Below, one piece after another: positions 30,135-36,912 of a DNA stretch of 36,912 nt. Origin of the DNA: a virus. A program made the translations under genes and the position numbers. The first letter of the stretch is position 1; each line of letters starts with the position of its first letter. The notes beneath the pieces were generated by a model. It worked only from the letters and a program-made list of their open reading frames with translations, did no database searches and was not told the DNA's origin. The DNA is taken from positions 1 through 36,912 of IMG/VR virus record IMGVR_UViG_3300043015_000083; one strand, given 5' to 3'.

Positions 30135-30868
30135 ATCATGGCTCCTCCAATTAAAGAACCAAAGAATGATGCATTTTGACCACGTTGTTGTTGTTCTATT
30201 TGTGCTTTAGAAGCGTAAGGAGCAAGTTCCATATTAGCCGCACCCAGTGCCGCCGCCGCACGAGCTTGTTCTGCATTGAGACCCATACCCATGAGGGATT
30301 GCTCAAGGCCACTAATGCCCATACCTGACTGCAACGCTTGTGCCGCCATTTGTCCTAACTGCGCTTGTTCACCAAAGGCTTGCTGACGTGAACCTGCCGC
30401 TAACTGAGCTAATGTCTGTTGTTGTGCTTGTCCTAGTCCTAAAGCGTCTGGCTGAACCATGCCTGAGCCTGCTCCTAAGCCCTGTGACTCGCCTGCAAGA
30501 CGTAGACCTAGCCTACCCCCGCCAAAGAGTCTGCTTTGGAGTTGTGTGGCTTGTTGTTCAAAAGAAGGCTGAAGTAATGCCGCCTGCTGTTGGTAGATAT
30601 CTGCCGCACGTTGGCTAGGATCAAAGGAACCAAACTGCTCAAAGAGTCCTTGAGCACCACCTAAAGTGGTTCCTAAGAGTTGCTGATAAGGTTGAGACAA
30701 TTCTGAATAGAACTGACCATCACCTGTGTATCCTGTTGTACCTGTTCCGGTACGAACGGCGTAAGGATTAAACCTAGCACCCGGAGCCAGTGCTCTAGCT
30801 CGTGCTACGGCTTCTCCTGCGGTACCAGAACCGCCCTTGCCGAACAGTCCACTTACTACACTACCCAT
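30125..30868 (-). CDS. Internal virion protein (gp14-like position)
   Basis: A 247-residue, Gln/Gly/Ala-rich protein with a hydrophobic end (SFFGSLIGGAMMGG). Most of the middle is low-complexity helix (LGQAQQQTLAQLAAGS). In T7 gp14 forms the first part of the ejection channel in the outer membrane, and this gene has the same position. A -1 frameshift would extend it to 287 residues. It overlaps the upstream gene by 8 bases. Confidence 0.7.
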   Translation of the reverse strand: MGSVVSGLFGKGGSGTAGEAVARARALAPGARFNPYAVRTGTGTTGYTGDGQFYSELSQPYQQLLGTTLGGAQGLFEQFGSFDPSQRAADIYQQQAALLQPSFEQQATQLQSRLFGGGRLGLRLAGESQGLGAGSGMVQPDALGLGQAQQQTLAQLAAGSRQQAFGEQAQLGQMAAQALQSGMGISGLEQSLMGMGLNAEQARAAAALGAANMELAPYASKAQIEQQQRGQNASFFGSLIGGAMMGG

Positions 30869-31157
30869 ATCTATATATGCTCCGTTTTACATTGTCGATG
30901 CAATTTGCATCTGTTACAAATTTGTATCCTAATTGTTTTACAAACTTTGTGAGTTTAGGATTGTCAACCAGACAGAAAAATGGTTGTCCTGCTATGATAT
31001 TCAATAATCCGTGTACTTCTTTGAACTCTTTGGCAATCTTAGGTGTCCATTTGTGTACATCTGCGTGAGTCCAAATCTTGTCTTCAAACCACTCGTAATA
31101 AATCGTGTATGCAGGTTGTATTGCTACTGGTGTTTTTATCAATTTTAAGATGTCCAA
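30861..31157 (-). CDS. Small protein in the T7 gp13 position, TTG start
   Basis: A 98-residue protein with no ATG in its frame; TTG 31157 gives (M)DILKLIKTPV and overlaps the adhesin stop. It contains FFCLVDNPKLTKFVKQLGYKFV, which resembles the C-terminal half of GNAT acetyltransferase folds. In many T7-like phages a gp13-like protein with such similarity lies at this place, before the ejection proteins. The acetyl-CoA loop is not clear, so activity is doubtful. Confidence 0.65.
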   Translation of the reverse strand: MDILKLIKTPVAIQPAYTIYYEWFEDKIWTHADVHKWTPKIAKEFKEVHGLLNIIAGQPFFCLVDNPKLTKFVKQLGYKFVTDANCIDNVKRSIYRYG

Positions 31158-32446
31158 GTAACTTTAATGTAACCATCACCACCTTGTTTGCCGGTCTGTT
31201 CACCACCACCTCCGCCACCGCCAGAGCCTAGGTATCCACGACTACTTGAGTTGCCTCCGGGGGCAAACCCACCGCCTCCGCCACCTCCTCCAGAACTACC
31301 AGATGAACCATAGCTATTTGCTAAGCCGCCTGCTTGCCCAGTTGTAGCGTTTGATGAGCCTGCAAAACCAAAACTATTAACTGTTTGGTTAACACCTCCT
31401 GTAGCAAAAATTGTCCCTGATACTGCTTTTAATCTGTATGAGCCTTTACCACCCGATGCACCATTAGGCGAACGTCCAGATCCACCTGTATTTCCTGTAT
31501 CTGGATTTTGTAATCTTCCTTCATCATCATATGATTCAGCGGCATTGTAACCGCCTAGACCGCCAAAACCGCCTGCCGCACTAAGTACACTAGATCCATT
31601 AACTAATACAGTTGTTGTGCCGCCTGTTGTTCCTGTATTTTCACGAGTATTCTGTTGGTTATAATCTAATGCGCCTCCAGATGTTCCACCTTGAGCAAGC
31701 GTAATAGTAAACTCAGCGTTTGATGCTGATTGATTAACATACACAGCACCAGAACCTCCGCCTCCGCCGCCAGAAGCTGAATTACTATTACCGAAACCGC
31801 CGCCATTACCGCCGCCTCCACCGCCGCCAATTCCTGAAACAAGAATATTTGTAGCAATGGATGGGGGGTTCCAAGTAAATGTTGATGAACGTGTAGAGGC
31901 ACTACTGTTGCCCCACTCAACAATATGGGTAAAGTGTGCTTCATCTAATGTAGAAATGTCTGTTAGAGCAACGCTAATGCGTGTTGTGCCTGCAACGTAG
32001 TCAGCCATTGCTGATGATCCTGCAAGTCCTTGCGACCCACTAGCAGAGTTCTGTGTCGCACTGCCATCAGCGGCCACTGTAAACAAATATCGTACAGAAT
32101 AAGTTCCAGTATATGATGCTGTATCGCCAGTATCACCACTTAAACGATACCCCGGAGCTAATATAATTTCCCACGTGCCTGTTGTCCCTTCAGCCTTATC
32201 GCCGCTTAAAGGCCCTGCTGACAATATTGCATCGCCATAGGAATCAATCAACTCAGTTACAAACGTATAAAATGTTACCTGACCGTCACCTGTACCTATA
32301 ATCCAACCTGCTTGAAAAACTTTACGCCATGTGCCTAAATCATTGACATGAACTTCGTCAATCTGTTGCCAAGAACCAGAGTTCTTAACGTAGACCTCTT
32401 TAATGTCTCTCCATGTACCGGAGTCGTTTACATTGAGCTTAGTCAT
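31145..32446 (-). CDS. Glycine-rich tail adhesin
   Basis: A 433-residue protein. The N-terminus has about three copies of a 16-residue unit ending in a GTW/GSW pattern (SGTWRDIKEVYVK, SGSWQQIDEVHVN, LGTWRKVF), probably for attachment. The C-terminal 200 residues contain glycine runs (GIGGGGGGGNGGG, SSGGGGGGGG, GSGGGGGGGE) and end GGDGYIKVTWTS. Polyglycine-sandwich tips of this kind bind receptors in T4-type gp38 adhesins. I chose ATG 32446, overlapping the previous stop. It probably works with the long fibre as second binding protein. Confidence 0.75.
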   Translation of the reverse strand: MTKLNVNDSGTWRDIKEVYVKNSGSWQQIDEVHVNDLGTWRKVFQAGWIIGTGDGQVTFYTFVTELIDSYGDAILSAGPLSGDKAEGTTGTWEIILAPGYRLSGDTGDTASYTGTYSVRYLFTVAADGSATQNSASGSQGLAGSSAMADYVAGTTRISVALTDISTLDEAHFTHIVEWGNSSASTRSSTFTWNPPSIATNILVSGIGGGGGGGNGGGFGNSNSASGGGGGGSGAVYVNQSASNAEFTITLAQGGTSGGALDYNQQNTRENTGTTGGTTTVLVNGSSVLSAAGGFGGLGGYNAAESYDDEGRLQNPDTGNTGGSGRSPNGASGGKGSYRLKAVSGTIFATGGVNQTVNSFGFAGSSNATTGQAGGLANSYGSSGSSGGGGGGGGFAPGGNSSSRGYLGSGGGGGGGEQTGKQGGDGYIKVTWTS

Positions 32447-32871
32447 TAGCTGTACTTGTACCAAATATCGCCATCAGAACCTCCTGAAGGATCAGAAGTA
32501 GACACTGTGCGAGTGCCGAATCCATTTGTTGTAGTATCCATTTTTACTGAAGTAACAGCCCCATCTTCTATTTTGGCTGTAGTTACTGCATCGTCAACAA
32601 TCTGTGCTGTGTCAATAATATCTGATTGTCCTAGCGCAGACTGTACCATTGCTGTTGTAGCAATCTGTGTTGTACTGGTTGCCGCTGATGCTGTAGGAGC
32701 CGCAGGAACACCAGTGAATGTCGGTGAATTAATGTCCGCCTTAGTTGCTACAGCAGTTTCAATGGCCTCAAACTCATCATCGAGTTCTGTACCCTTAACA
32801 ATCTTTGCGGCATTACCAGTCACTAGAGTGTCTTTACTGGCAAAGTCGGTGAGTTTAGTATAATCAGTCAT
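32446..32871 (-). CDS. Small fibre-like tail protein
   Basis: A 141-residue protein, Thr/Ala/Ser rich, with VATKADINSPTFTGVPAAPT, a segment common in collar and fibre domains, and the C-terminus SGGSDGDIWYKYS, frequent at the ends of phage fibre modules. It starts on the last base of the tail nozzle gene and is coupled to the glycine-rich adhesin (TAATG). It is perhaps the adaptor that joins the adhesin to the tail. Confidence 0.75.
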   Translation of the reverse strand: MTDYTKLTDFASKDTLVTGNAAKIVKGTELDDEFEAIETAVATKADINSPTFTGVPAAPTASAATSTTQIATTAMVQSALGQSDIIDTAQIVDDAVTTAKIEDGAVTSVKMDTTTNGFGTRTVSTSDPSGGSDGDIWYKYS

Positions 32872-34631
32872 TAGAAGACCCTACCTTGTTTAATAAATAT
32901 ATCTAGCTTTTGAAGTGATAGTTCTGCACCATCAATATTTGCTTCAAACCCAATCTGAAGTACACTTCCTGTACCGCCTGTCGATGACCGTACAACCTCC
33001 ACAAGTGTCCCTGTCTGGTACTCTGTTCCGTAATCACTACTACGTGTATAAATTGTTGCTCTCGTGCGAGTACCATCATCTGTTGAATAATAGTATGTGT
33101 CAGAATCTAACCAGACTTTCAGAGGTGTATCATATGTTTCATTCTGAGTTGTCTGAAAGTCAACAGTATAGTGATCTGTTGATATAACTACATCATCATT
33201 ATCTCTAGTTTCAACAGATATCGTAGAGGCTCCTTGAGAACCTGCAACAACGGTATTCGTCAAGCCATACTCAGCAACATTATACTCATCAACGGTCTTA
33301 ATTGTTAGCTGTGCAGGAAAAGACAAGTAACTGTCTGTGTAGTCAAAGCCTGCTTTAAGAACAAAGTCTTGACCTGAACCACCAATAATTGTTGTTGCAA
33401 GACGCTTGAGAATTTTAAATTGACTAGCACTACCAAAGTCAAAGTACGTTGTATAATACTTCATACGGTACTTAGTTGCATTGTCTTGGTAGGTAGCGTA
33501 GTCTGCAATACCATTTGCTTGTGAAAAGTACACAGCATTAGGAAGCATTAGCATATTTGTCTGTGTCTGGTTGTCCCAAATGGTTACCCTAAGTGCTCCA
33601 TTTTGAAGTGGTGCTCTTGTGTCAAAGCAGTAGATACGTTCAAAGGATGGAAACAACAGTAGGTAGAATGCATTGTCTTCTGAGTAGACTGATTTAATAT
33701 CACCTGATGTTTCTGTCTGTGTAACCTGTACGATATCATCACGTACATTCGCAGACAAATCACGCATTGGTAGAGACTTCTCTTGGATGACTCGCCCAAG
33801 GCTTCTTAGGCCATCTTCAGACAAGAAGAAAATATCAAGACCTGTGTTCTGGATGCTGTCTCTTGCAACACATCCGACACGACTAATGACTTCAATCAAT
33901 CTCATAGTGGCAGGATCAAAAGAAGCACCGCCAGTGTTGTCGTCAAAGATGACAATATTCTGCTTACAGAAGACAATGAACTGACCGTTCTGAGCACCTA
34001 ACCCTACGATTTCATCAGTGCCTTTAACAAGAATAGAGCTAAGATCAATACTACCTGCAGACCCTGCATTCCATCCTGCACCATCAAGCAAGTCTGAGAA
34101 AGATACAGTCATCTTGTCTGTTGTGGTGTCAGCAACCCATAAGCGTCCATAGGCTGACAGTACAGTGTTACCTTGAGGGACAGTACCAGAGTAGCTTGTC
34201 TCGTCCTCTACGTCTGTAATCGTATCACCGACAGGATCATACACCATTGGCTTGTAGCCAGACTGAAAGAAGTATGCCTTATCATTTAGCGTAGCACACT
34301 GCCAGTTACCAGTGGTAATTGTATTGTCAGTCGTTGGTGTAATTTCAGTCAGTGTACCGACACCTGTGTAAAATGCTGTGTCAGACCATGAGATAATTGT
34401 TTCTGATCCCGTGATGTCAACAAACCGATGCATGCCTACAAGGTTGACACCTGTGCTACCACTGGTTAGATAACGCCATCCCTTACGAGACCCTAAGCGT
34501 CCAAAGCGGTCAATAATGCAGTTATCAGCAACAAGTGCAAAACCATCCTGAAGGGTTACTGAGGACTCCTGAGTGTTAAGTCCAAAGAACCCCGGTGCGG
34601 CAATACTTGCTGACTGTAATGGTTTAGCCAT
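32871..34631 (-). CDS. Tail nozzle protein (T7 gp12-like)
   Basis: A 586-residue beta-rich protein. The N-terminus SASIAAPGFFGLNTQESSV, then DNCIIDRFGRLGSRKGW, is typical of tail tubular B / nozzle proteins of marine podoviruses. It lies immediately after the adaptor gene, in the same order as T7 genes 11 and 12. It probably forms the distal tail tube as a hexamer. The start immediately follows the adaptor stop. Confidence 0.85.
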   Translation of the reverse strand: MAKPLQSASIAAPGFFGLNTQESSVTLQDGFALVADNCIIDRFGRLGSRKGWRYLTSGSTGVNLVGMHRFVDITGSETIISWSDTAFYTGVGTLTEITPTTDNTITTGNWQCATLNDKAYFFQSGYKPMVYDPVGDTITDVEDETSYSGTVPQGNTVLSAYGRLWVADTTTDKMTVSFSDLLDGAGWNAGSAGSIDLSSILVKGTDEIVGLGAQNGQFIVFCKQNIVIFDDNTGGASFDPATMRLIEVISRVGCVARDSIQNTGLDIFFLSEDGLRSLGRVIQEKSLPMRDLSANVRDDIVQVTQTETSGDIKSVYSEDNAFYLLLFPSFERIYCFDTRAPLQNGALRVTIWDNQTQTNMLMLPNAVYFSQANGIADYATYQDNATKYRMKYYTTYFDFGSASQFKILKRLATTIIGGSGQDFVLKAGFDYTDSYLSFPAQLTIKTVDEYNVAEYGLTNTVVAGSQGASTISVETRDNDDVVISTDHYTVDFQTTQNETYDTPLKVWLDSDTYYYSTDDGTRTRATIYTRSSDYGTEYQTGTLVEVVRSSTGGTGSVLQIGFEANIDGAELSLQKLDIFIKQGRVF

Positions 34632-35276
34632 TTAAACTGTCCATTCTAGTTCTTCAGAATGCCGTTGTGCATCCTGAGAAATTGCATCATTCAATACACG
34701 GGCGGCTGTTGCATAAGCCGATGTTGATGACATACCTCCGTCTTCACCACGTTCTTCAACAGCTTTAGCATACGCAAGCATTAATACAGGTTGTGAAGGA
34801 ATTACTAACGTATCTGAATTATTGGTTAAGTCAGTAGTACGTTGAATGATATTAAAGTAAATTGTATATGTGTTATCTGGTTTAGGGTAAAGATCAACTA
34901 AAGTGTCTCCATCACTAGAGACACCATTAAAGTTGTAGTAACGAGGAATGCCAGTAGCGGGGGTTTGGTTTAGATAAAACTGGTTAAAGTCATGCTGAGT
35001 ACGATACTCCATAAAGAAGTTACCGTCATCACTGACAACATCCATGACACTAAAGTTGTTACCAGTGCCATTAAGCTCATAGTTAAAAATACCTGATGAT
35101 GTTGTAAGCGTTAGAGTATTACGCAAAGCACTCCAGTTCCAAGCATTCTCAACCTCAGCTTTAGCGTCATTCACAAGAACACCAACAAGTTCTGAGTAGG
35201 TTGACTCAGACACTGAATTTACTGTACGCTCTCTTAAGCGTTTTAAAACATTATTGACAAGTTCTAAATATGTCAT
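34632..35276 (-). CDS. Tail adaptor / tubular protein (T7 gp11-like)
   Basis: A 214-residue protein with N-terminal MTYLELVNNVLKRLRERTV and a NAWNWSALRNTLTL segment (about 43-56), usual for the gp11 family, and a helical C-terminus EDGGMSSTSAYATAARVLND. It would form the ring between portal and nozzle. It is the first gene after a consensus promoter at 35304-35332. Confidence 0.85.
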   Translation of the reverse strand: MTYLELVNNVLKRLRERTVNSVSESTYSELVGVLVNDAKAEVENAWNWSALRNTLTLTTSSGIFNYELNGTGNNFSVMDVVSDDGNFFMEYRTQHDFNQFYLNQTPATGIPRYYNFNGVSSDGDTLVDLYPKPDNTYTIYFNIIQRTTDLTNNSDTLVIPSQPVLMLAYAKAVEERGEDGGMSSTSAYATAARVLNDAISQDAQRHSEELEWTV

Positions 35277-35303
35277 GAGAATACCTTAGTGTATATATGT
35301 ACT

Positions 35304-35332
35304 ATTATAGCACATTTTGTAGTAAATGTCAA
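35304..35332 (-). promoter_or_regulatory. Consensus sigma70-type promoter of the tail block
   Basis: On the minus strand TTGACA (35332-35327), 17 bases, TATAAT (35309-35304) preceded by TGC (extended -10). It lies just after the stop of the small basic gene and 28 bases before the tail adaptor ATG. Confidence 0.88.
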
Positions 35333-35334
35333 GT

Positions 35335-35598
35335 CTACCATTTTTTACAAGACCAATAACGTGCTGTTAGCTTACTTGGTGGGCTTGTGTCGCACTTGTG
35401 TCGTGCTCTAAAGCTCTTACGTCGAGCAGGTTGATCTTTCTTGATTGTCATGTTAGGGTCACCAAATCGGATTGTTTTGGTTTTATAACCCTCTTTGGCA
35501 ACCACTACGAACTTCTTAGAGCCACCCGGAGTGCGCTTAGGTTTATTGTAGCCGCTTACACCTGCCCTGGCTAACTTAGGGTCTTTGGACTTAGGCAC
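35335..35598 (-). CDS. Conserved small basic phage protein, GTG start
   Basis: An 87-residue, Lys/Arg-rich protein. I chose GTG 35598, with a perfect AAGGAGG five bases upstream, giving VPKSKDPKLARAGVSGYN. An in-frame TTG at 35631 has no good site. The pattern ARAGVSGYNKPKRTPGG with RRKSFRARH and ending YWSCKKW is one I recall from many marine phages, perhaps DUF5754. Its role is unknown; positive charge suggests a DNA-associated virion or packaging protein. Confidence 0.82.
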   Translation of the reverse strand: MPKSKDPKLARAGVSGYNKPKRTPGGSKKFVVVAKEGYKTKTIRFGDPNMTIKKDQPARRKSFRARHKCDTSPPSKLTARYWSCKKW

Positions 35599-35599
35599 A

Positions 35600-35938
35600 C
35601 TAGCCTCCTTGAATAATGTTGTTTTCTTCAATCAACGACACAAGCATTGTCATTTGTTGCGTAGCAAATGCAGAGATACTGTCACCTTCACGCATCATAA
35701 TAAAAGAATTGATTGTTCCACCAATTTGAAGAAAATCTTTAGCTGTTACCGTGTAACTTTCAAGGACAGAAAATGTAGAGTCTTGTGCCGCACTGTAATA
35801 ATCAACCTCTACACTTCCATTAGAGCCACTGGTATTGGTAATGTACATTAGCACCCACTGTGCGCTTTTACCTGTCGGTACAGTGTACACAGTCTGTGGA
35901 GTGCCTGTCAGTACAGCACCGTAGGTTTTCTTAATCAT
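35600..35938 (-). CDS. Putative minor structural protein
   Basis: A 112-residue, beta-rich protein (GTPQTVYTVPTGKSAQWVL, then VEVDYYSAAQDS) resembling small head- or tail-decoration proteins in marine phages. It is coupled to the basic protein upstream (ATGA) and ends one base before the next start. The assignment as virion part rests on fold impression and position. Confidence 0.65.
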   Translation of the reverse strand: MIKKTYGAVLTGTPQTVYTVPTGKSAQWVLMYITNTSGSNGSVEVDYYSAAQDSTFSVLESYTVTAKDFLQIGGTINSFIMMREGDSISAFATQQMTMLVSLIEENNIIQGG

Positions 35939-36084
35939 TTCTTCTTCTTCGCTGTTCTAGCGGATTTGCGGAAAGCAGACGCTGTTGGAGCACCTTGAGT
36001 GCCGGGTTGACGCATACGTTCTTTAGAGCCTCTGGCAATCCGTCTGCGTTTAGCGTGAATGTTAGCGTAGAGTCCTTTAGACAT
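35935..36084 (-). CDS. Small basic conserved phage protein
   Basis: A 49-residue protein, MSKGLYANIHAKRRRIARGS and ending in KSARTAKKKK, with about 35 percent Lys/Arg. I recall this GLYANI-AKR pattern with a GAPT-AF segment in cyanophages and other marine phages. It is linked to both neighbours by overlapping stop/start codons (TAATG and ATGA). Function unknown. Confidence 0.75.
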   Translation of the reverse strand: MSKGLYANIHAKRRRIARGSKERMRQPGTQGAPTASAFRKSARTAKKKK

Positions 36085-36197
36085 TACTTTTTAGCCTTGC
36101 CCAAGCACTTCTTAGCGGCTTTACATTTAGCCTTGCTCTTACAACCTGCACAGGTCTTGAAGGCTTTAGTCGTTTTCTTTTTAGTTGAATACGGCAT
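36084..36197 (-). CDS. 37-residue Lys/Cys-rich protein
   Basis: A tiny protein, MPYSTKKKTTKAFKTCAGC then KSKAKCKAAKKC, with four cysteines and over 40 percent Lys. The cysteines (16, 19, 25, 31) might hold zinc. It is joined on both sides by TAATG overlaps. No family is recognised. Confidence 0.65.
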   Translation of the reverse strand: MPYSTKKKTTKAFKTCAGCKSKAKCKAAKKCLGKAKK

Positions 36198-36565
36198 TAC
36201 TTTTTCCCTATCATTTCTACAATACCCTTACCCGCTTTAACACCAAAGCTAGCAAGAACAATCACCATGAGAATCTCATGATACCAAGTCGGTAAAGTTG
36301 CCAAGGCATCGAAACCCTGCTGTATATGTGTGACCATGCTTGGTATAAAAACAAGAATCAGAGGAATGCTGAACACTATCGTTAGCCACTCGTCCTTCCA
36401 CGAGTTCTTGGATGCTTCGGCCATGATGCGTTCCCAATCCGCTGTGGACTGTGCCGCTGTTTTCAGTGCGGTGGCTTTGGCTTCTGCGGTGGCCTTGGTT
36501 GATTCCGCCTTGGCACTGACCCATGTACCTGCCAAGTTCGTGATAGCTGTGACTAACCCAATCAT
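36197..36565 (-). CDS. Holin (3-TM / GTA type)
   Basis: A 122-residue protein with an Ala/Thr/Lys-rich N-terminal helix (about 15-50), then WKDEWLTIVFSIPLILVFIPS (first clear span) and WYHEILMVIVLASFGVKAG (second); the N-terminal IGLVTAITNLAG may be a third. The WKDE--T and LPTWYHEIL pattern fits the 'holin of 3 TMs' family of GTAs and marine phages. It would form the hole that lets lysozyme reach the wall. ATG 36565 overlaps the upstream stop; a TTG-type longer start at 36598 is less likely. Confidence 0.82.
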   Translation of the reverse strand: MIGLVTAITNLAGTWVSAKAESTKATAEAKATALKTAAQSTADWERIMAEASKNSWKDEWLTIVFSIPLILVFIPSMVTHIQQGFDALATLPTWYHEILMVIVLASFGVKAGKGIVEMIGKK

Positions 36566-36744
36566 GAGGCATTTCCTGTTACGTCCGTTTGTATACACAC
36601 TGCTTCATAGTTTATCTTAGGCTGTGGTGCTGTTGCCATGAAATACTCACGGGCTTCAAAGCACTCACCCATTGTTGCAAATGGGCCTTGAGGATAGACA
36701 GCGTAGCCATCAGACTGAATTAGGATTGCAAATAATAACCACAT
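36562..36744 (-). CDS. Small exported or anchored protein
   Basis: A 60-residue protein that begins MWLLFAILIQSDGYAVYPQ, a short hydrophobic signal or anchor, then a segment with two Cys (CFEAREYF and EAVCIQTD). I recall similar proteins beside holin genes in marine phages. It is placed between the membrane protein crossing the window ends and the holin; a lysis role is plausible. No lipobox is seen. Confidence 0.7.
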   Translation of the reverse strand: MWLLFAILIQSDGYAVYPQGPFATMGECFEAREYFMATAPQPKINYEAVCIQTDVTGNAS

Positions 36745-36751
36745 AGGTGAC

Positions 36752-36912
36752 CTACTGTTTACTAAGCCAGTAGAAGATGTATATTACCAAGCCAACGGCT
36801 GAGAGAACGCTAACGCCCAAACAGATGCTAATGCAAAGATCAACAATTTGTTTTTTACGTTTAGCTTTTTTGGCTTTCTCAGCTTTCTCTGCGGCTTCAC
36901 GGCTTTCCTTCA
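36752..36912 (-). CDS. Small membrane protein, C-terminal part (gene crosses the window ends)
   Basis: This is the remaining 53 codons and stop of the 72-residue gene that starts at 58. It contains the charged stretch (KESREAAEKAEKAKK) and the only membrane span (IVDLCISICLGVSVLSAVG and following). The stop at 36752 lies 7 bases before the next ATG. The join is in frame and free of stops. Confidence 0.75.
   Translation of the reverse strand, partial: KESREAAEKAEKAKKAKRKKQIVDLCISICLGVSVLSAVGLVIYIFYWLSKQ

Noticed and set aside
1-36912. Integrase, repressor, attachment site or tRNA gene
   Set aside because: I found no tyrosine or serine recombinase motif, no repressor-like gene and no cloverleaf in the intergenic regions, so a temperate lifestyle is not supported.

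Overview
The window looks like the complete genome of a lytic, T7-like marine podovirus (tailed DNA phage), cut at an arbitrary point. Its left and right ends join without a gap: a 72-codon frame starts at 58 on the minus strand, leaves at base 1, re-enters at 36912 and stops at 36752. The order of the virion genes also runs across the junction. The replication genes are T7-type: a family A DNA polymerase, a fused primase-helicase, a short single-strand binding protein with an acidic tail, and endonuclease I. Many small genes resemble ones I know from uncultured marine phages. I see no phage RNA polymerase, integrase, repressor or tRNA. Consensus sigma70-type promoters suggest that host RNA polymerase transcribes the genome, probably in a proteobacterium. 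The host cannot be named from this sequence.

Layout. The genome has two opposed arms that diverge from a roughly 790-bp non-coding region (11306-12094). The plus-strand arm (12095-25215) carries about ten small early genes, then the replication block (SSB, primase-helicase, polymerase), a nuclease block (Cas4-like exonuclease, GIY-YIG protein, endonuclease I) and a class I ribonucleotide reductase (nrdA and nrdB, split by a regulatory gap and four small genes). It ends at a strong intrinsic terminator (25234-25256). The minus-strand arm starts at a consensus promoter at 11412-11440. It runs through small terminase, lysozyme, large terminase, portal, three small proteins, scaffold, capsid and the long tail fibre. 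It then crosses the junction to a membrane protein, the holin, small basic proteins, tail adaptor, tail nozzle, two fibre or adhesin proteins, and the internal virion (ejection) proteins, which end at 25255.

How the genes work together. The reductase supplies dNTPs while host DNA may be degraded by the nucleases. The T7-type replisome copies the genome; both the SSB and the primase-helicase end in an acidic tail with a terminal Phe. Three near-identical late promoters (11.4, 7.1 and 35.3 kb) divide the virion arm into transcription blocks, and a weak hairpin follows the capsid gene as in T7. A holin of the 3-TM type and a T4-type lysozyme lyse the cell.

Most unusual features: (1) a bacterial oriC-like cluster of DnaA boxes, phased at 11 bp and followed by 11-bp tandem repeats, at the divergence point; (2) a candidate programmed -1 frameshift (slippery G_GGG_GGA plus hairpin) that would add 40 residues to an internal virion protein and fill an otherwise empty gap exactly; (3) early and middle promoters whose -10 elements lie in or beside inverted repeats; (4) a lysozyme gene placed between the two terminase genes.
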